Positions 37,187 to 47,380 of a stretch of DNA of 64,000 bases are shown here, piece by piece; within the stretch, counting starts at the first letter, position 1; each line of letters opens with the position of its first letter. Source of the DNA: an uncultured Endomicrobiia bacterium (lineage in GTDB: Bacteria > Elusimicrobiota > Endomicrobiia > DTEH01). Position numbers and translations under genes: made by a program. A model generated the notes under the pieces. It saw only the letters and a list, made by a program, of their open reading frames with translations. It had not been told where the DNA came from and did no database searches. Location: NCBI GenBank assembly GCA_937936785.1, contig CALDDQ010000015.1, positions 1-64,000 on the forward strand, read 5' to 3'.

Positions 37187-37873
37187 ATGAAAGTTTATGT
37201 TCTGATATTTGTTTTAGTTTTTAGTTTTATACTATCTAGTTGTATAATTACTTCTAATGAAATAGTAGAACTAAGAAACGATTTTGCAATATTAAAATCC
37301 GAAATAAACATATTAAAACGTAACCAAGCAGAGTTAAATTCTAAGATGGACATTTTAAACAATAGTTTACAGATTTATACTGAAAAACTTGAAGAAAACA
37401 AGTATAAAATGTCAATTTTAGCCCAACGTATGGATGATGTTCATTCCAGTTTGACCCAGAGGATGGATATATTATCAAAACAACTTCCAAAAGTTGATAA
37501 TTCAATATTACCTTTACCTACAGAATTGTATCAAATTGCATATAATGATTATGTGAAAGGAATGTATGATTTATCAATTCGTGGGTTTAGAGATTATTTG
37601 GACAAATATCCTGATAGCGAACTTGCACCGAAAGCATATTATTATCTTGCAGATTCATATTTTGCAAAAAAACAGTATAATGAATCAATAAAAATTATTG
37701 ATATGTATCTTACAAAATATTCCAAAGACGAACTTGTTTCTTCAATGTTATACAAAAAATCTCAATGTTTTATTAATTTAGGATGGCCAAAACAAGCAAA
37801 AGAAATTCAGGATTATATTTTAAAAAATTATCCTAACAGCACAGAAGCGCAGAGTATAAAAGATACACAATAA
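37187..37873 (+). CDS. YbgF/CpoB-like Tol-Pal coordinator lipoprotein
   Basis: This 228-residue protein has a lipobox-like SSC at residues 17-19 and a heptad-rich coiled coil at about residues 24-100 (ELRNDFAILKSEINILKR). From residue 118 TPR repeats follow (AYNDYVKGMYDLSIRGFRDYL, YYYLADSYFAKKQYNESIKII). Coiled coil plus TPR is the plan of CpoB/YbgF, which coordinates Tol-Pal with wall synthesis. It ends where the next gene begins (adjacent at 37873/37874). A frame overlapping the 5' end is a shadow. Confidence 0.85.
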   Translation: MKVYVLIFVLVFSFILSSCIITSNEIVELRNDFAILKSEINILKRNQAELNSKMDILNNSLQIYTEKLEENKYKMSILAQRMDDVHSSLTQRMDILSKQLPKVDNSILPLPTELYQIAYNDYVKGMYDLSIRGFRDYLDKYPDSELAPKAYYYLADSYFAKKQYNESIKIIDMYLTKYSKDELVSSMLYKKSQCFINLGWPKQAKEIQDYILKNYPNSTEAQSIKDTQ

Positions 37874-38485
37874 ATGGATCATTTAAGATTAAAAATCTCG
37901 TTTTTTATTTCAAGTTTTTTTCATATAGTTTTAATAGTTGGGATAAATTTTATTCCAAAAAAAACTCCAATTATAGTTTCTTTTCCAGTGGAACTGATTA
38001 CACTACCTTCGTTAGAAAAAGTTGCAAAAGAACCTGAACTTGTAGTTCCTGTAATGTCTGAGAAAAAAGAAGTTATAATTCCAAAAAAAGTTACAAAAGT
38101 TACAAAACCAATAGAACAAAAAAAGGAAGTTGAAAAACCAAAAGAACAGGTTCAAAATAATGTTCAGCCAGTAACCCAACAATCGTTAACAGTAGAAACT
38201 TCAAAATTTCCGTTTTCATATTACTTAAGACAGATTCAGGACAAAATTAGCAATAATTGGACATGGTCACAAAGTTATTCAGGTGATTATAAAACAGTAG
38301 TATATTTTAGAATACTACGTTCAGGAGAAATTTCAGAATTAAAAATAAAAAATTCTTCTGGAAATAAACTTTATGATAATTTATGTTTACGTGCAGTAGA
38401 AGTTTCGTCACCATTTGCACCTTTACCACAGGGATATGAAGAGGATTGGCTGGGTGTTTTTTTTGAATTTAAATACAAAGATTGA
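37874..38485 (+). CDS. TonB/TolA-like energy transducer
   Basis: This 203-residue protein has an N-terminal membrane anchor (residues about 8-26, SFFISSFFHIVLIVGINFI) and a Lys/Glu/Pro-rich linker (residues about 50-100, EKPKEQ repeats). The C-terminal domain has YYLRQIQDKISNNW and VVYFRILRSGEISELKIKNSSG, as in TonB/TolA C domains. By context it is TolA-like and spans the periplasm to Pal/TolB. TolQ and TolR are missing from the window. It is directly joined to the ybgF gene. Confidence 0.82.
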   Translation: MDHLRLKISFFISSFFHIVLIVGINFIPKKTPIIVSFPVELITLPSLEKVAKEPELVVPVMSEKKEVIIPKKVTKVTKPIEQKKEVEKPKEQVQNNVQPVTQQSLTVETSKFPFSYYLRQIQDKISNNWTWSQSYSGDYKTVVYFRILRSGEISELKIKNSSGNKLYDNLCLRAVEVSSPFAPLPQGYEEDWLGVFFEFKYKD

Positions 38486-38495
38486 GTTTAGAGAA

Positions 38496-39785
38496 ATGAA
38501 AATAAAAAAAACAAAACGTATTGTAATAGTGTTGGTGTGTTTATATCAATCCATGTTATTGTTTTCGTCAATTGATGTTTATATTAAAATTGTCAAAGGT
38601 GGGAAACGGTTAGAACTTGGAATTTCAAAATTTGTTTCTAAAGATCCGAGTTATAAAAATGTTGCGCAAGATGTAGAAAAAATTTTAATTGACGATTTAA
38701 TGTTTACACGAATTTTTAACATAATAGAACCTGGATGGCAATATTTGCCAAAAAAAGAAATTTCTGAAAAATGGAAAAAATACAATGTTAGTGTAGTAGT
38801 TTGTGGTGAGGTAGAACTTGTTGGGAAAGAATATGTGTTAAAAGGCACGATGTATGATGTTGAAACTACAGAAAAAATTTATGAAGAGAAATTTGTTTCA
38901 AATGATATAAGATATTTGGCACATATTTTTGCTGACAATATAATTATGCGTTTTACTGGTGAATATGGAATTGCAACTACAAAAATTTATTTTGTTAATG
39001 ATATGACAGGAAGTAAAGAGATTTATTCAATGGATTATGATGGTCATAATTTGCAACAAATAACTTTTGACAACAGCATAAATATTTATCCACGAGTATC
39101 TCCTGATGGAGAAAAGATTATATATACCACATACAAATATAGTAATCCTGACTTATATTTATTAAACTTAAAAACGAAAAAGAAAACACCAATTTCATCT
39201 CGGCAAGGATTAAACATTACAGCAAACTGGTCAGCAGATGGTAACCAAATACTTGCTACGATGACTCGAGCACAACATCAACCGAACATTTTTTTGTTAG
39301 ACCTTAATGGTAATATTATTAAACGTTTAACTTCAATTAGAGCAAGTGATGTTTCGGGATATTTTTCTCCAAACAATAGAGAGATAGTTTTTATTTCAGA
39401 CCGAGCTGGTTTTCCACAGATGTATATTTCAGATATTGATGGGATAAATTTTCGCAGATTAACAACTCCTGCATACACAGATTCTCCTATGTGGTCTGCG
39501 AAAGGTGATAGGATAGTTTTTTGTATGAGAAACGAAAAATCAATGTTCGATATTTATACATATGACATTTCCCGAGGAACTTATTATAGATTAACACAAG
39601 ACAGTAGAAGTAATGAAAATCCATTTTTTTCTCCGGATGGAAGATTTATAGTTTTTTCATCTAACAGAAATGGCAAATACGAACTTTACACTATGTTTAT
39701 TGATGGCTCAAGTCAAAGACGTATATCTCAAATTAAAGGGAATTCGTATACTCCAAACTGGGGACCAAGAAGAATAAAAAATTGA
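38496..39785 (+). CDS. tolB: TolB-like translocation protein
   Basis: This 429-residue periplasmic protein has an N-terminal domain (about residues 25-155) and then a beta-propeller of PD40-type repeats. Each repeat reads like YPRVSPDGEKIIYTTY, ANWSADGNQILATM or ENPFFSPDGRFIVFSS. A signal peptide precedes the mature part. The start at 38496 is chosen because the longer frame from 38415 overlaps the upstream gene. TolB interacts with Pal at the outer membrane. The last gene of the cluster. Confidence 0.9.
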   Translation: MKIKKTKRIVIVLVCLYQSMLLFSSIDVYIKIVKGGKRLELGISKFVSKDPSYKNVAQDVEKILIDDLMFTRIFNIIEPGWQYLPKKEISEKWKKYNVSVVVCGEVELVGKEYVLKGTMYDVETTEKIYEEKFVSNDIRYLAHIFADNIIMRFTGEYGIATTKIYFVNDMTGSKEIYSMDYDGHNLQQITFDNSINIYPRVSPDGEKIIYTTYKYSNPDLYLLNLKTKKKTPISSRQGLNITANWSADGNQILATMTRAQHQPNIFLLDLNGNIIKRLTSIRASDVSGYFSPNNREIVFISDRAGFPQMYISDIDGINFRRLTTPAYTDSPMWSAKGDRIVFCMRNEKSMFDIYTYDISRGTYYRLTQDSRSNENPFFSPDGRFIVFSSNRNGKYELYTMFIDGSSQRRISQIKGNSYTPNWGPRRIKN

Positions 39786-39810
39786 ATTTAATGACAAAAT
39801 TTTGTATATA
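39782..39810 (+). promoter_or_regulatory. candidate promoter of the htrA gene
   Basis: TTGAAT at 39782-39787 and TATATA at 39805-39810 are 17 bases apart, about 40 bases before the protease start. ACAAAATTTTGT, a perfect 12-base palindrome, lies between the two boxes and could serve as an operator. Confidence 0.35.
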
Positions 39811-39849
39811 AGAAAAAACAAAATTTATTTTTATTAGAGGATTTAAAAT

Positions 39850-41394
39850 ATGAAGAAAGAAATTATAAAGTTAATATTACTTATGTTAGTGTTTGTTTTT
39901 GGAGTTATAATCACTAATAATTCTATTACTGTTAAAAGTTATAATCACACGTCAGAATATAAATTAGCAAAATATGAGAATATATCTTCAGATGCTATTT
40001 CGCTACAAGAATCTTTTGTAGGAGTAGTGCAGAAGTTAAAACCTACGGTGGTAAATATATCAACCACCTATAGTTATGAAGAGCCACAGATAGAATTTTT
40101 TTTTGGTGATCCGTTTGAAGATTTTTTTAACGAATTTTTTGATTTTCCTCGTCGTCGTAGTCCACAGCGACAAAAACCTCGTTCAAAAAGGTACAATGTG
40201 CAGGGAGGTGGTAGTGGTGTGATAATTTCTGAAGATGGATATATTTTAACAAATGAGCATGTGATAAAAGATGCAACAGAAGTTAAAGTTTTAGTTAACC
40301 AATCCGGTCAGGAAAAAGAATATAAGGCTAAAATAATAGGTCGTGATGCAAGAACGGATCTTGCAATAATAAAGATAAACGCAAAAGGGTTGGCATATGC
40401 AAAACTTGGCGATTCGGACAAGGTAAGAATTGGAGAATGGGTTTTAGCAATAGGATCACCATTTGGATTAGAACAAACAGTAACATCTGGGATTGTATCT
40501 GCATTAAGACAACGGTTAACTATTGAAGGGCGAGAATATCGTGATTTTATACAAACAGATGCTGCAATAAATAGAGGTAATTCTGGTGGACCATTGTGTA
40601 ATATAAAAGGTGAAGTGATAGGTATTAACACTGCAATTTATGCTCCTACGGGTGTTTTTGCTGGAATAGGGTTTGCAATTCCTATTAATAGAGTAAAACA
40701 AATTTTAGACGATTTGATCCACAAAGGTAAGGTTACTCGTGGTTGGTTAGGAGTAGAGATTGCTCCTGTGGATAACGTAATTGCAAAACAGTTTGGTTTA
40801 ACAGATGCCAAAGGAGTTTTGATTAATAGTGTAATGCCGAATACTCCAGCACAAAAAGCAGGGTTAAAACGAGGAGATATTGTGTTAGAAATAGAACATA
40901 AAAATAAAAAAGTTCAAGTGAATTCTCCATCAGAGATGCAGGATATTATATCATCTTTAGCACCGAAAGAAAAAATTGTATTAAAAATTCTTAGAGACAA
41001 AAAGGAACAATTTATTTCAGTAGTTTTATCTGAGATGCCACAAGATTTGACAAAATTGGAAGAAGGAAGTAGTTTAGATGATCAAGAAGCAAAAAAAGAT
41101 GAAAGACATAGTTGGTTAGGACATCAATTTATTAATTTAACTTCGGGATTAAGAAAAAGATTAAATTTATCTGAAGAAATAAAGGGTGTTTATGTAGTAG
41201 CAATAGACCGGAAGGCAAAAGAGTTTGAAGACATAGGTTTACGTGAGGAGGATGTTATAATATCAGTTAACCAACGCGAAACAGATAATATAGCGAAACT
41301 GAAAAATGTTTTAAAGACAGTAGATTTGAAAGAAGGGGTTGTGTTTGACATAATTCGTGATGGTAAACCGATCTTTATTTCCTTTAGTAAATAA
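39850..41394 (+). CDS. degP: HtrA/DegP serine protease
   Basis: This 514-residue periplasmic protease/chaperone removes misfolded envelope proteins. It has an N-terminal signal anchor (about residues 5-25) and a Phe/Arg/acidic linker (about 80-112, FFGDPFEDFFNEFF and RRRSPQRQKPRSKR). The trypsin-like domain has His137 (TNEHVI), Asp170 (RTDLAIIKI) and Ser245 (GNSGGP). Two PDZ domains follow (about 305-400 and 420-514). GAGG lies close upstream. Its place right after the Tol cluster fits envelope maintenance. Confidence 0.94.
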   Translation: MKKEIIKLILLMLVFVFGVIITNNSITVKSYNHTSEYKLAKYENISSDAISLQESFVGVVQKLKPTVVNISTTYSYEEPQIEFFFGDPFEDFFNEFFDFPRRRSPQRQKPRSKRYNVQGGGSGVIISEDGYILTNEHVIKDATEVKVLVNQSGQEKEYKAKIIGRDARTDLAIIKINAKGLAYAKLGDSDKVRIGEWVLAIGSPFGLEQTVTSGIVSALRQRLTIEGREYRDFIQTDAAINRGNSGGPLCNIKGEVIGINTAIYAPTGVFAGIGFAIPINRVKQILDDLIHKGKVTRGWLGVEIAPVDNVIAKQFGLTDAKGVLINSVMPNTPAQKAGLKRGDIVLEIEHKNKKVQVNSPSEMQDIISSLAPKEKIVLKILRDKKEQFISVVLSEMPQDLTKLEEGSSLDDQEAKKDERHSWLGHQFINLTSGLRKRLNLSEEIKGVYVVAIDRKAKEFEDIGLREEDVIISVNQRETDNIAKLKNVLKTVDLKEGVVFDIIRDGKPIFISFSK

Positions 41395-41399
41395 AATTT

Positions 41400-42326
41400 A
41401 TGGCAAAAGTATTGGTTATAGATGACGATTTGGATTTACAAGATTTGTATAAGTTTACATTTGAATCTGCTGGGCATGAGATATATCAAGCATTTAATGG
41501 TAAAGAAGGTCTTGAAAAGATTGAAAAAACAAATCCTGACATAATAATTTTAGATGTTATAATGCCTGAGATGAACGGTTTTGAAGTGATGCAGGAGATA
41601 AGATTACGACCTGAAATGTGTTTAATACCAGTCATAATGTTGACATCATTATCAAAAGCAAAAGATAAGTTAACAGGTATAAAATTAGGTGCAGATGATT
41701 ATTTAGTGAAACCACTTGAACCATATGAACTTTTATCTCGTGTTGATGAATTATTAAAAAGGTATTATGACACTTTAATATCGTCTTCATTAACTCATTT
41801 ACCAGGTAGAACAAAATTAGAATCGGAAATAAAGATTAAAATAGACAAAAAAAGTAATTTTTCAATAATTTATATGGACATTAACAATTTTAAACAATAT
41901 AATGCTAGGTATGGTTATGAATCTGGTGACAAAGTATTAAAATTATTAGCAGGTACTCTACGTTCACTTGTTACTTCTTATGGTAATACCAACGATTTTA
42001 TCTCACATATAGGTGCAGATAATTTTGTTATATTATCTACTAAAGAACAAGCAGAAGAAATAGGTAAAAATTTAATAAATTTATTTAACGAGTTAGTAAA
42101 AAAATCTTATGATCAAGAAACTTTAAATAAAGGTTATTTTGTTGTAAATAACAAAGATGGTTCTGAAGAAAAAGTTGGTTTGATGACTTTGTCCATTGGT
42201 ATTGCTCACATAGACACAAGAATATTTCAACATCAGACACAAGTTTTAGATTATATAAAAGAAGTTTGGTTAGCTGCAAAAAAGCAGAGTAATATTAACA
42301 ACCAAAACGCTTTAGCAGTAGCATAG
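41400..42326 (+). CDS. receiver protein with a degenerate GGDEF domain
   Basis: This 308-residue protein has an N-terminal receiver (phosphoacceptor Asp in IIILDVIMPEM; Lys in VKPLEPYELL) and a C-terminal GGDEF-like domain. The DINNFKQYNARYGYESGDK strand is recognisable, but the signature GG(D/E)EF reads GADNF, so cyclase activity is doubtful. It may sense or bind instead. It follows htrA by five bases and converges on the LysM-FecR gene with only two bases between the stop codons. Confidence 0.85.
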   Translation: MAKVLVIDDDLDLQDLYKFTFESAGHEIYQAFNGKEGLEKIEKTNPDIIILDVIMPEMNGFEVMQEIRLRPEMCLIPVIMLTSLSKAKDKLTGIKLGADDYLVKPLEPYELLSRVDELLKRYYDTLISSSLTHLPGRTKLESEIKIKIDKKSNFSIIYMDINNFKQYNARYGYESGDKVLKLLAGTLRSLVTSYGNTNDFISHIGADNFVILSTKEQAEEIGKNLINLFNELVKKSYDQETLNKGYFVVNNKDGSEEKVGLMTLSIGIAHIDTRIFQHQTQVLDYIKEVWLAAKKQSNINNQNALAVA

Positions 42327-42328
42327 GT

Positions 42329-43930
42329 TTATCTCAAAAAAAATAACAATACTCCAACTATAATTCCGATTGATAAAAAAGTAGCAAGCAAATTTCCTGT
42401 AATGTTACGATTTTTTTCTTCTTTAACAGCAAGTTTTTTTAATTCTTCTTTTTCTTCTTTTGTAAGTTTTTTAACCAGTTCTACTTGTTCAACAAGTTTA
42501 GTTTCGTTTCCTGAATGATCCTTTGAGATAAAAGTTATGTTATTTATACCTAATTTTAAAACTATAGAAGTAAAAAATTTTCCATCAGGTTCAACTTCTA
42601 TAATTCTATCATTAACCTTTAATGTTGCACTGGATTCTGTAATTCCTGTGATATTAAAAAGTTCAGTATCTGTTTTTGTTCCAGAAGAAATATTTACTTG
42701 GAGCATAGGTGGAGTGGTGTCAAGAACAAAACTTTTTATTGCGGAATCACTTTCAAACCCAAGTTCATCAATGTAAGATATTTTGTAAAAATATTTTCCA
42801 TCTGGAATCCCAATTTTTGTTAAATCCATAGACAAACGTCCATCAGCAGACAATTCTTTTGTTTCATCATAAACAATACGTTTAAATTCTGGATCTTTTG
42901 ATACTAAGATTCTATATTTTTTTATTATTTTTCCAATAGTTTTGGGTTTAGTTTTTTTTGTGTCAATTTCCTGGTATGAAGTTTGGAATGAAAGTTTAGA
43001 TTGTTCTTGTAAATCAGATTTTGTCTTTAGTGGGATAGATTCAGTTGTTGGTATTAATTTTTGTGGTTCAATTAAAGAAATTTGTAGTTGAGAATTTTTA
43101 TTGTTTAGTATTAATTCATTATTCTCTGAAATCTTTATATTAGGAATATTATATATAGCCAATTCTGGCGGAGGAGGTAATTCTTTTGGTACCGAAGGTG
43201 GCGATAGAGGTTTAATTTCTGTCCCGAACCCTTTAGGAACAACAACAGTTTTCCCTTGAGCAGAAACATCGACTAATCCTTCATAAACTTCTACTAAAGT
43301 AGTTTTGTCATCTTTAATTTTAGTTTTATAATCAATCTTTTTTGTATTAGGATCAGCTTTAGGTGTTATGGTAGCATTTTCTGTTATAACTTTAGCTTTT
43401 GAAGCACGAACACCACCTTGTAAAAGAGTTACTTCTTCTTGTTTTAGTTCAGGGCGTATGGTGATAAAAGAATTTTCTTCTACAGTTAAAATTTCTCCGG
43501 AAAAAAATTTAATATTAGCACGAGATTTATCTTGTGTTATTAAAGAATCGTCATTGTATAGTTCCATATTAATTTTAGCATCTATCCAGTCAGAAAAATC
43601 TTTTTTTCTAGTTTTTACTTTGTTTAAAATATATGTTAAATGTGCAGGACGAAATTTTTCTTTAACTAAGATAATAGGAACTTTAAGTTTTATTCCTGGT
43701 AGAGGAGCATAAATGTCGCTAGTAGTAAGTGTGTTATATTTTAATAATTCAGGCCATAGTTTAGGATCTTTTAAATAATAATTTGATATATAAGATAAAG
43801 TTTGACCTTCTTTTACTTCAATTTCTTGCAGAATAATTTCGTGTTCTTCAGATTCTTGTATAATATTTTGAGCATATAAAATGTTTGAAAATATAAAAAC
43901 AAAAATCAGAAATAATATATTAAGTTTCAT
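42329..43930 (-). CDS. LysM-FecR envelope protein with C-terminal membrane tail
   Basis: This 533-residue protein has a signal peptide (to about residue 20) and a LysM-like domain (about 37-90, VKEGQTLSYISNYYLKDPKLW). A FecR-type domain (about 115-245) follows, then a Pro-rich linker with PPPPE. Ig-like segments come next (about 330-480, PDGKYFYKISYIDELGFESDS, NDRIIEVEPDGKFF), then a Lys/Glu coiled stretch and a final transmembrane helix. LysM would bind glycan, and FecR proteins pass envelope signals. The start overlaps the histidine kinase stop by four bases, which implies coupled function. Confidence 0.82.
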   Translation of the reverse strand: MKLNILFLIFVFIFSNILYAQNIIQESEEHEIILQEIEVKEGQTLSYISNYYLKDPKLWPELLKYNTLTTSDIYAPLPGIKLKVPIILVKEKFRPAHLTYILNKVKTRKKDFSDWIDAKINMELYNDDSLITQDKSRANIKFFSGEILTVEENSFITIRPELKQEEVTLLQGGVRASKAKVITENATITPKADPNTKKIDYKTKIKDDKTTLVEVYEGLVDVSAQGKTVVVPKGFGTEIKPLSPPSVPKELPPPPELAIYNIPNIKISENNELILNNKNSQLQISLIEPQKLIPTTESIPLKTKSDLQEQSKLSFQTSYQEIDTKKTKPKTIGKIIKKYRILVSKDPEFKRIVYDETKELSADGRLSMDLTKIGIPDGKYFYKISYIDELGFESDSAIKSFVLDTTPPMLQVNISSGTKTDTELFNITGITESSATLKVNDRIIEVEPDGKFFTSIVLKLGINNITFISKDHSGNETKLVEQVELVKKLTKEEKEELKKLAVKEEKNRNITGNLLATFLSIGIIVGVLLFFLR

Positions 43931-46032
43931 GATAGATCTTTTGGTATATAAAAAATAAATTTAGCTCCTTCACCTAAATTTGACTCGACCCATATTTTAC
44001 CACCATGAGCTTCAATAACATGTTTACAAATTGTTAATCCCAGCCCTGTTCCTCCCTTGGATTTATTTTTAACCTGACCAAACTTTTCAAAAATAGTTTT
44101 TAAATGTTCTGCAGGGATACCTTCGCCAGTATCTTTTACATATAATAAATATTTTTTATCTTGTTCTTCAGCACCTATTGTAATTTTACCATTTTCTGGT
44201 GTAAACTTTATCGCATTACCTATCAAATTTATAAAAACCCGTTCAATAAAATTTGTGTCAATTTTCATAAAAATCTCTTGTTTGTTTGATACAATTTCAA
44301 CACTAATTTTTTTACGTTCATATTGAGGTTGTGTTATATCTAGAACTGACTTAATAATCTTTATAATATCAGCAGAAACAAGATTTAATTCCATTTTACC
44401 TGCTTCAAGTTTTGCTATGTCTAATATATCATTTATCATACCGAGTAATCTAAAAGAAGCACGGTCCATGGTTTCTAACATTTTTTTTTGTTGAGGGTTG
44501 AGTTCACCTGCTACCCCGTCAGATAAAAATTTTATAAAACCGCGAATAGATGTCATAGGATTTCTTAAATCATGAGTTATAGAATGTAAAAAGTCGTCTT
44601 TAATTTTTTCTAATTCTTTTTCTAAAGTTATATCATGTAGCACAGAAACAATACCAATTTTTTCTCCTTTTAAAGTTGTAACTGGTGTTGCAGAGGTTTC
44701 ATAAATTTTTGTAAAGTTAGATTGTGATATATTAAGTTCAAAAAAAGTGTTTGGATTTTTTATTGCGGATTGTATTACTTCATTAACTTCTTTTGGTAAT
44801 AAATTTTTAATATTTTTATTTTCAGGTTGTTGATTTGTAAGATTTAAAATACTTTTTGCTTTGTTGTTGATAAGAATAATTTCACCTTCGTGATTAGTTA
44901 AAATTATACCATCCTGGATTGAAAAAATTATTGCTTCAGTTTTAGTTTTTTCAGCAATAAGTTTATCAAGTTGAATCTCTGCATATTTATTAAGTTTTTG
45001 TGCCATGTTGTTAAAAGTTTCACCTAAAATCTCAAGTTCATCTCTGGTTTTTATATTTAATGAAACATTAAAGTTTCCTGAAGAAACAGTTTTTGCAGCA
45101 TCAATAATTTTTAGTATTGGTTGTGTAATTCCAGTCGCTATAAAAAATGATATTAAAGCAGAAAGAATAATTGCAAGCAAAATTAGTTGAGTAACTTGTT
45201 GAGATAGTATTATTGAAGACCGATAAGCTTCTTTTTTTTCTTGTTGTAGAATTGCTACCCAGTTAATTATAGGAATAGAAACATAAGCAGCAATATATTC
45301 CTGCCCATTATATTTAAATTCTTTAGAACCAGTAGTTAAAGATTTTGATGCAATGTCAACTAAAGGGTTGGCAGATAACGTATTTCTAACTTCAGAGTTT
45401 GTTGAGTTGGTATAAATAAGTGATTTATCTTCAATGTCAAATATTGAAACAAAACCAGTATGTCCAACACGTTCATTAGAAAGTTGTTTAAACAGAGGTT
45501 CTAAAGTTAGTGTTATGCATATATAAAAATTTTTTTCTTTATAAAAACCATCAATTTTATTAGAATTCTCAGAATAATACATTTTAGACAAAAAATATTT
45601 TTGGTTTGATATGGCAAATTTTTTAAAAAATTCATCATTAGAAAAATTTCGCAATTTAGGTTCTTTGAGCAAATCAGGGTTGTAAATTTTAGTTTTTTCT
45701 TTTCCTGAGAGATCTAAAATTGATATCGAAACTATATTTTTGTTAGTATCAATTAATGATTCTAAAATATTTTGTTTATTCTCCCAGGACATATCTGTTC
45801 TTGATATTGTATTTTGTATAAATGGTAACGATTTTGATAAAGAGTCGAAATGATTTTGTATTTTTGTTGCGATATTTGTTACAGTTTTTGTATGCAGTTC
45901 AAGATAAACTGTTTGTAATGCATTTTTATTAATTTTTGAGGTTTGTATGTTTATGATTATTAAAGGAACTGTAGATAAAGTTATTAGAATAATTACAAAT
46001 TTTTGAAAAAAAGGAAGGTATATTTTTTTCAT
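43927..46032 (-). CDS. membrane sensor histidine kinase (Cache-like/HAMP/PAS)
   Basis: This 701-residue kinase has TM1 at about residues 10-28 and a large extracytoplasmic sensor of Cache-like type. TM2 lies near 278-300, followed by HAMP, a PAS domain (IIFSIQDGIILTNHEGEIILINNKA) and HisKA with His487 in HSITHDLRNP. The HATPase carries N (NLIGNAIKF), G1 (DTGEGIP) and G2 (GGTGLGL) boxes. A response regulator is not adjacent in the same operon; purA is just upstream and the LysM-FecR gene overlaps downstream. Confidence 0.93.
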   Translation of the reverse strand: MKKIYLPFFQKFVIILITLSTVPLIIINIQTSKINKNALQTVYLELHTKTVTNIATKIQNHFDSLSKSLPFIQNTISRTDMSWENKQNILESLIDTNKNIVSISILDLSGKEKTKIYNPDLLKEPKLRNFSNDEFFKKFAISNQKYFLSKMYYSENSNKIDGFYKEKNFYICITLTLEPLFKQLSNERVGHTGFVSIFDIEDKSLIYTNSTNSEVRNTLSANPLVDIASKSLTTGSKEFKYNGQEYIAAYVSIPIINWVAILQQEKKEAYRSSIILSQQVTQLILLAIILSALISFFIATGITQPILKIIDAAKTVSSGNFNVSLNIKTRDELEILGETFNNMAQKLNKYAEIQLDKLIAEKTKTEAIIFSIQDGIILTNHEGEIILINNKAKSILNLTNQQPENKNIKNLLPKEVNEVIQSAIKNPNTFFELNISQSNFTKIYETSATPVTTLKGEKIGIVSVLHDITLEKELEKIKDDFLHSITHDLRNPMTSIRGFIKFLSDGVAGELNPQQKKMLETMDRASFRLLGMINDILDIAKLEAGKMELNLVSADIIKIIKSVLDITQPQYERKKISVEIVSNKQEIFMKIDTNFIERVFINLIGNAIKFTPENGKITIGAEEQDKKYLLYVKDTGEGIPAEHLKTIFEKFGQVKNKSKGGTGLGLTICKHVIEAHGGKIWVESNLGEGAKFIFYIPKDLS

Positions 46033-46042
46033 TTATAAGAAA

Positions 46043-47332
<1,290 letters not shown>

Positions 47333-47380
47333 TTATAAACTATTATAAAATAAAATTCAATAATTGGATATTAAAAATTT

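Noticed and set aside
38415-38495. N-terminal extension of TolB
   Set aside because: It overlaps the TonB/TolA-like gene and lacks a signal sequence; the start at 38496 gives one.
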